A program made the translations under genes and the position numbers. This document shows, piece by piece, positions 58,230 to 64,000 of a DNA stretch of 64,000 bases. Source of the stretch: Gnetum montanum (Eukaryota > Streptophyta > Gnetopsida > Gnetales > Gnetaceae); NCBI GenBank assembly GCA_015680685.1, contig MNCI01037484.1:148359-212358 (forward strand). Reading direction: 5' to 3'. The notes below the pieces were generated by a model. That model worked only from the letters and a program-made list of their open reading frames with translations. It did no database searches and was not told the DNA's origin. Positions within the stretch are counted from its first letter, which is position 1. Every line of letters begins with the position of its first letter.

Positions 58230-59130
58230 GGCTACAGCTAACGATGAGGTGAAAACACTAAAACTAAGCTCCCCTTTAGAGCCCTAGTATGTCCAAGACA
58301 TTGCTAAGGTGCTTAACAATAACATCAAGGAATTTGCAGGGTCATACAAGGACATACTAGGCCTAGATCCTCAGCTAGTCTAGCACAATATCATTCTCAA
58401 TCCCTGCATTATGCTAGTTAAACAGAAAATGCGCAAGGTTAGACCTGAGGTGGTGTTGGTGTTCCATGATGAAATCACTAAGCTTTACAAAGCTAGTTTC
58501 ATCCAAGCTATTGATTATGTAGATTGGGTCTCCAACATCATAGTTGTGCCTAAGAAAAATGGAAGTATACACATTTGCATAGACTTCTGGGACCTAAACA
58601 AGGCAACCATCAAGGACGACTTCCTGTTGCCCAGTATCAATCAACTGATCAATACCACCACTGGACATGCCTTATTATCCTTTATGAAAGGGGTCTAGGG
58701 CTACAACTAGATTAGGATCAACCTTGAGCATCAACTTAGCATAACCTTTTTGACCCCTTGGGGTACATTTTGCTATACCACGATGCCTTTTGGACTCAAG
58801 AATGCAAGAGCAACATATCAACACTCAATGACATATATCTTTAGTGATTACATGTTAAGCTTACTCAATGACTACATTGATGACATCATAGTTAAGTCCA
58901 AAGTGGCCCATAATCATGCAAATGATTTAGACCTAGTGCTTAAATGTTGCCTAAAACATTATCTTAAGTTAAACCCCAAGAAGTGTGTTCTCAGTGTTAG
59001 AATGGGTCATATGCTTGATTTTGTAGTATTCGAAGCAGGCATACACGTAGACCCCAACAAGGTTAAGGCCATAACCAAATTAGAATTTTTGGCCAACCTT
59101 AAGGAGTTATGAGGGTTGAAAGATAGGTTG
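58230..59130 (+). pseudogene. Reverse transcriptase of element 4 (broken)
   Basis: Ty3/gypsy RT. The leader has FAGSYKDILGLDPQLV (about 58332-58380). RT motifs: WVSNIIVVPKKNGSIHICID (58528-58587), DLNKATIKDDFLLPSI (58594-58640), ALLSFMKGV where Gly-Asp-Gly-type 'FMDGY' is expected (58669-58698), then ITFLTPWGTFCYTTMPFGLK (58740-58800) and NARATYQ. The catalytic box is YIDDIIVKSK (58873-58902), both Asp retained. GHMLDFVVFEAGIHVDP (59008-59058) corresponds to 'G-lLGF-VS--GIE-DP'. Only a few stops; open pieces 58411-58698 and 58750-59112. Confidence 0.88.
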
Positions 59131-59149
59131 CAATTCATATGTAGGTTTA

Positions 59150-59580
59150 TAGCCTGGTTAATTGACAAGTTACAACCAATGTAACATCTACTCAAGAAAG
59201 GAGCCCACTTCGAGTGGATAGCTCAATGCCAATAAGCATTTGATAACCTTAAGCAAGAGTTAGCACAACTTGCTATAGTTCACCCTCCACAAGAAGATAA
59301 AACTTTTTACATCTACCTTGCCACTTCTAACATGTCCATCACTTCTCTACTTTGCCAAAAGCAAGACAATGGCACAAAGGTCCTATTTTGCTACCTAAGC
59401 CATACATTAGTAGCCCATGAAGCAAACTACAACAATGTGGAAATGCACTGCCTTGCCTTAGTCTTTTCACTCAAGAAGTGGATACATTACCTTTTTCACA
59501 ATCAGGTTAATATCATTTGCAAAAATAATGTACTCCAAGCAAGCACAACGAACATCTATGAAAGTAGTCATATTGCATGA
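59150..59580 (+). pseudogene. First RNase H (retroviral type) of element 4
   Basis: Connection: LQPM-stop-HLLKKGAHFEW (about 59174-59218) matches the 'P---LLKK---F-W' tether. RNase H: FYIYLATSNMSITSLLCQ (59308-59360) with Ala where the first catalytic Asp is expected in 'YL--S'. Later VLFCYLSHTLVAHEANYNNV and EMHCLALVFSLKKWIHYLF, matching 'YYVS--L-GAE--Y---EK--LAL--A--KLR-YF'. As in other Tat elements this domain lacks some catalytic residues. Confidence 0.8.
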
Positions 59581-59789
59581 TGAAAAATAATAATAGCAGA
59601 CTTTGACCTACACTACATTGTGCAAGCTTTAATAAAAGGTCAAACTATAGCCACACAACTCATAGCTTCACCAATAAATGATCAAGAAACCATAGACCCA
59701 TAATTCCTAAACGAACATATTAACAACATTAGCCAAGTGCTTGACGACTATGAGGCACTCTTGCATTTCAATAGAGCTTTAACCTCTCA

Positions 59790-60130
59790 AGAGGGTAGCA
59801 TTTCTGTTGTTATCACATTTTGCTCTAGGGAGATTTGACCCTTCATAGATCATTTTGTAGTCCCTTACACTAATAATGTGGTGGAGTATGAAGGTCTCCT
59901 CCAAGGTATCCTTGTAGCATGTGACCTAGGGATCCAACACATAGTAATCCAAGGTGACTCACAATTAGTGATCAACTAGGTGATAGAGGTTTACACCTAC
60001 AAGGCTAAACATTTACAACCATACTATGAACTAGCAAAGCACTTGCTTCAACAGTTTGCAACTACTGATGTCCAAAACATTTCCTAGAATGAAAATGCCA
60101 TAGTTGACGCATTATCAACATTAGCCCTTA
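59790..60130 (+). pseudogene. Second, archaeal-type RNase H of element 4
   Basis: Segments: an N-terminal strand with a stop (ITFCSREI-stop-PFIDHF), then TNNVVEYEGLLQGILVACDL and GIQHIVIQGDSQLVIN, with Glu and Asp at catalytic positions. Then YYELAKHLLQQFATTDVQNI and NAIVDALSTLAL with the final Asp. The 'TNN-AEYEALI-GL--A--LGI--L-V-GDSQLV' pattern is the archaeal RNase H found only in the Tat lineage among plant Ty3 elements. Three or four stops break it. It lies between the first RNase H and integrase, the expected order. Confidence 0.88.
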
Positions 60131-60419
60131 GCATTGCACCTAACATGTTCCGAGTGTTGCCCAATTTGATGGTAGATTGCATTGTGCCTATCATAGAAAT
60201 CACTAATGTTGCATCCATAGCCATAGTAAGCACAACCCACATAGGAGAGTGGTATGATGACATCAAGGCATACCTTCTATAGGGTGAGCCTTCACAACAT
60301 TTAACTACCACCCAAAAGCATGCAATACATAAACATTTGTGGCAGTATATCATCATGGGTGATAACATGCTATGTCACAGATCCTATGATGACATACTGT
60401 TAACCTGCATAAGCAATAG

Positions 60420-61470
60420 TGAAGCATAAACAATCATTGAACAAATTCATGAGGTACTGTGTAGAGATAACATAGCACCTAGGGAAATGACAATGAAAAT
60501 TAGATGCTTAGGCTATTATTGGCCTTACATGGATCATGATTGTGTCTTGAAAGTCAAAACATGCAATGTGTCAATGACATGGCAACCTAATGCATGTGCC
60601 ACCAACTAAACTACACAAAACATAAATCACATGGCCATTCCAACATTAGGGCTTGGACATCATTGGACCCATAACATCTAAGTCCTCCGTAGGGCATAGC
60701 TTCATAATAACTGCAATTGAGTATTTCACCAAGTGGGTTGAGGTTATTCCCATTAAGAAGACAACATTGCAGCAAGTTTGCAAATTCGTGCTTGATAACA
60801 TAGTGACTTTTTTTAGCTTACCCATGCCCATAGTAATAAACAATGGGATGCTCTTTAGTAGTGCCAAAACTAAAGCCTTTTGTGAGCACTTTGGTATCAA
60901 ACATTTCTTTTTGTTATCATAATACCCTCAAGAAAATGGCCAAGTGGAGGCCATTAACAAAGTCATCATCAACCTTCTAAAGAAAATGCTAAGCAATAGC
61001 AAACAATGATGGCATGAGCAACTAGTCTATGTACTCTAGGCCTACCACACAACACACCAAACATTAATAGGTAAGATTCCCTACAAACTTATTTATAGGT
61101 TTGAAGCAATTTTGCCACTTGAATTGCAAGTTTCATCACTCTAGGTAATCCTCTTGAACTTCATTAATGAAGCTCAAAACAACAAGTTGAGAATTGTAGA
61201 CCTTGACTCGATAGAGGAGGAGCTCACATAGATGCTTGATCACATTGAATGGTACCAAGAAAAGAAATGGCAAAAGCATCATCACAACCAACATCAGCAC
61301 TTGATCAAGAAAGGGGACCTAGTCCATTAAGGCTATTCGAGAACCCACAGAAAAATTCTCAACTAACTGGGAAGGGCCTTTCTTGGTCACTAAGTCCTAC
61401 AATAATGGAGCATTCAAGCTTTCTAATCAAGATGGAAATGAGTTTGCCAATCTAATGAATCATTCATACC
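60420..61470 (+). pseudogene. Integrase of element 4 (broken)
   Basis: N-terminal zinc-binding part: IHEVLCRDNIAPREMTMKIR (60450-60509), GYYWPYM, then a Cys pair region. Core: LGLDIIGPI (60650-60676) with the first catalytic Asp, YFTKWVEVIPIKK, and MPIVINNGMLFSS (60822-60860), where the second catalytic Asp is Asn. Then YPQENGQVEAINKVI keeps the Glu after one stop. 'AYHTTHQTLIGKIPYKLIY' closes the core (61040-61098). A basic C-terminal part includes EWYQEKKWQKHHHN and a 'KKGDLV' segment. Inactive because of the Asp-to-Asn change and stops. Confidence 0.85.
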
Positions 61471-61526
61471 TGAAGCCATAGTATGCCTAGTATGTAGCAT
61501 CACACTTCAATGCAACACAGTAAGCA

Positions 61527-61850
61527 CTTGTCTGCTACGATGTTAAACTAGCATAGTATTTGTCTACTATGATGCTAAATTGGCAAAGCATTCATTCACT
61601 ATGATGTTAAACTAGCATAGCATGTCTGCTACAATGTTAAAGTAGCACCCAAACCTCTCATCCTCCATGACACTATACAGGCATAAATCACCCTTGGGTC
61701 ATGAAATTAAACTGGCACAATAGCTTATCTACTATGACATGAAATTGGCACAACTCGTTTGCTATGATGTTAAATTGGCACACATCAGTCTGCTAGGACT
61801 ATAAACTAGCACACCATGGTTTACCAAGACCTTAAACTAGGTTTGCAATT
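61527..61850 (-). repeat. 40-bp tandem repeat in the element 4 3' region
   Basis: About eight degenerate units of TCTACTATGATGTTAAACTA followed by GCATAGCA. The last units (TTTACCAAGACCTTAAACTA) are reverse-complement relatives of the 38-bp array at 45690-45900. Confidence 0.75.
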
Positions 61851-61937
61851 AGTTATGAATGGTTCTACAAGCGAGTGAGAATAATTCTAACTCCCCCTTC
61901 CACCATCCGTTCTCCCCCACCGCCCCATGCCCGCAAA

Positions 61938-61959
61938 CCCTCCCCTCCCCCTCCTCCCC
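61938..61959 (-). other. G-quadruplex-type tract (minus strand)
   Basis: On the plus strand, C-runs of 3, 4, 5 and 4 are separated by one to four bases. The minus strand therefore has four close G-runs. Quadruplex motifs in the 3' part or LTRs of plant LTR elements have been reported as regulators. Confidence 0.7.
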
Positions 61960-63139
61960 ACTTTTCTACATCACACTGGTGGGGATCTTTTAGTCTTAGA
62001 ATGAAGCACATGCAATTAGTGTAGCCTTGGGAGCACTTTCAGCATCATGCCCCCTGCCATTTTGCTATTTTTTAGCACTTGCTATTGCTTCAACCATTGC
62101 AGCATTTGTAGCATCATTGCCTATAGGCATTTTTCTAGTTTTTTGAACACCTGTAATTAGCATAGCCTTTGGATCACTCACAGCATCATCGCCCCTAACA
62201 TTTAATTGAATTGTATGTTTGTGTACTTTTCTTATCTTCTCAGAGTTGTGTTTGCAGGATGAAGCCCTGAAACGATCGTGCAAAGACACATCTCATTGCA
62301 ATAGCAAGTCACCACATTATTTTGATGTGCATGATTAGACTAGCTAAGCTTCTCAAGGGTGTGCATCCCTACTACCTTGTTATAGCCTACCTACACCCAT
62401 CTCTATGTCTCCATACACTTGCATTTCCTTGCATAGTCAAGATTGTAAACACCTTTGACACATGCATGCTATGAACACATGGCATCCTTTTCAAGTTGAA
62501 CCATATAATCCAAGGTAGAAGTAACATAAGTCATCTCGTGAGGAGCTTCTATTGGCTGGTCAAAGGCCAAGTGGATGTAACACGAGTCATCTAAAGGAGA
62601 AAACACCTATCCCATAGATGCAACAAAGTTTCACAAGAATGAAAGCAAAACCCATCCGATGGCATGCAATCCACTTAATGAAAAGCACCTAGTAGTTAGC
62701 ATTTAGCAAAGTGTGGAATCCAAAGAAGGTTCACCCCATAGAAAAAAATAAGTAAAAAAGAAAAAAAAAAGAGCAAAGGGGGGAAAAGAATGAGTACTGC
62801 AATTTTGCAACCCGTCAAGCACTGAATCCACATTAACTCTCTCATGAGTACTCCGACGAGAGATCAACATTTTCAAAGGTAAGTCACCTTGGTGCCATGG
62901 TCACTATCAACTATGCTAACTCTACATCTTGCATTATGACATCCTATTTGCACTTCATCTCCCCTCTTACCCCCATCAAATTACCTATACCTTTTACTCC
63001 CAACATACCACTATCCAAAACACTCTTGAGCATGGTGCAATAACATCTGATCAAGTACTAAAGAGCGATGTTGGTGCTAAGCCTAATGTGGTGTTTTCTC
63101 ATTCTTTGTTGATGTCTCTTAGGCCATTCCTCTAGATCT

Positions 63140-63156
63140 TAACAAAGGGGGACCAA
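63140..63156 (+). other. Polypurine tract of element 4
   Basis: AACAAAGGGGGACCA directly precedes the 3' LTR start; a textbook tract. Confidence 0.85.
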
Positions 63157-64000
63157 TGAAGCACCACCAAATCTAGGCTACCGTGTCTTGACTACAAATT
63201 TACCTAAGTGTCAATATGAGACCACTTTCTGCAAAATTTTCTAAGTGCTAGGACTATGCTATCCACTACCCCAAAGCATAGTCCACCTAGTAGTGAGTGT
63301 AGTTAGCTAAAAATTTGATTTTTTACAATTTTTTCTAAACATCATTGTGAAGCAAGAAGCTACAAAATTTTCTAAGTGTTGGGACTACACTCTCCCCTGC
63401 TCTAAAGCGTAGTCAACTTAGTAGAGAGTGTACTCAATACAAAGGCCAATTTGTAAATTTTTTCTAAGTGTCAAGCTAACCATCATAGATTTTTCTAACT
63501 ACTAAAACTATGCTCTCCACTACCCCAGAGCGTAGTCAAGCATAGTTAGCATGAAGGCCTAGTTTTTGTATATTTTTCTAAGTGTCGAGACTACACTCTC
63601 CACCAACCTGGAGCATAGTTAAGCATAGTCAATTGGAAGCCAATTTTTTCATTTTTTATTTCTTTGTATATTTTTCTAAGTTTTGGAACTACTCTCAACC
63701 CTAGTTGGGAGTGTAGTTAGCCTCTCATGGAGAGTGTAGTCAGCACATAGCCATTATCTACAAAATTTTTCTAAGTGTTGGACTATGCTCTCCCCTTTTC
63801 TAGAGTGTAGTCAAGCATAGTTAGCTAGAAAAACCTTCAAAGACCTCCACAACATAGAATCAACATTCAACTTAGCTTTAGCTCACCTCCAACAAGTGTA
63901 GTTAGCAAAATGCATCTTTTTTGTATCCCTTTCTATCCCAAAAATTGTAACTATGCTCGATCCCACACAAGACAGTGGAGAGTGTAGTCCAGGAGTATAG
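63157..64000 (+). repeat. 3' LTR of element 4, cut by the window end
   Basis: Starts TGAAGCACCACCAAAT and is collinear with 45901 to about 46735, including all six hairpin modules. The TATA box and everything after it lie outside the window. Confidence 0.92.

Larger units (their letters stand above)
61471..63139 (+). other. Noncoding 3' region of element 4
   Basis: No coding function. It holds a 40-bp tandem repeat (61527-61850), a C-rich quadruplex-type tract (61938-61959), pairs of similar segments around 62040-62180 (GCAT-ATTGCC--AGGCATTTT and CATCATCGCCCCTAACATTT), and an A-rich run near 62740-62780. Hypervariable 3' regions with tandem repeats are a known feature of Tat elements. Confidence 0.75.
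45901..64000 (+). mobile_element. Element 4: giant Tat-lineage Ty3 retrotransposon, runs off the window
   Basis: The 5' LTR starts at 45901. The 3' LTR starts at 63157 and is cut by the window end, so the element is longer than 18.1 kb (about 19 kb with a full LTR). Order: LTR, primer site, gag, zinc knuckle, protease, a 6.3-kb block carrying a minus-strand gene, RT, RNase H, second (archaeal-type) RNase H, integrase, 3' noncoding region with tandem repeats, polypurine tract, LTR. The second RNase H before integrase is diagnostic of the Tat lineage, which includes the very long Ogre elements. Coding regions are broken. The five bases left of it are GCCAT; the matching right duplication lies outside. 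Confidence 0.9.

Noticed and set aside
1-64000. Host protein-coding genes, rRNA or tRNA genes
   Set aside because: None recognised by eye on either strand; a tRNA scan would be needed to exclude a single diverged tRNA.

Overview
The window looks like nuclear DNA from a large-genome seed plant, quite possibly a gymnosperm (inference from the AT-rich, repeat-packed sequence; the species cannot be proved from it). I find no intact host gene. Almost everything recognisable is LTR retrotransposon, mostly old and broken by stops and frameshifts, much of it by C-to-T / G-to-A change.

Layout. 1-1.36 kb: unrecognised. 1.4-5.7 kb: remnant of a Copia/Sirevirus-like element with a decayed zinc knuckle, an accessory ORF, a polypurine tract and a 3' LTR (4627-5709). 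5.7-9.9 kb: AT-rich sequence with many TATGCTA/TAGCATA words. About 9.9-13.6 kb: a long LTR, tRNA-Met-type primer site and gag fragment of a chromovirus-like Ty3 element. A solo LTR of another family (11256-11971) sits inside that LTR. 14979-22040: element 1, complete LTR to LTR, gag plus protease only. 22856-43078: element 2, an Athila-like Ty3 element with gag, protease, RT, RNase H and integrase plus an extra ORF block. It is interrupted by element 3 (31576-38700), a sister of element 1 that also lacks RT, RNase H and integrase. Elements 1, 2 and 3 each have matching 5-bp target duplications (ACAGT, AACAA, CTCAT). 43.4-45.9 kb: two tandem arrays, about 195-bp and about 38-bp units. 45901 to beyond the window end: element 4, a giant Tat-lineage element (over 18 kb). 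It has LTRs built from hairpin modules, gag, protease, RT, two RNase H domains and integrase, and a 6.3-kb block between protease and RT.

The most interesting object is in that block: a multi-exon gene-like region on the minus strand (about 52502-56290) with several plausible splice sites. One exon resembles an FCP1/NIF-type HAD phosphatase domain, and further exons resemble a plant-transposon accessory domain. Because it is antisense to the element, its introns would survive replication through RNA.

How the parts work together (inference): element-2-like copies probably supplied RT and integrase in trans to the element 1/3 subfamily, which keeps its own gag and protease and shares LTR, primer site and polypurine tract with element 2. 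Order of events: the element 2 insertion predates element 3, and the solo LTR postdates the LTR it sits in.
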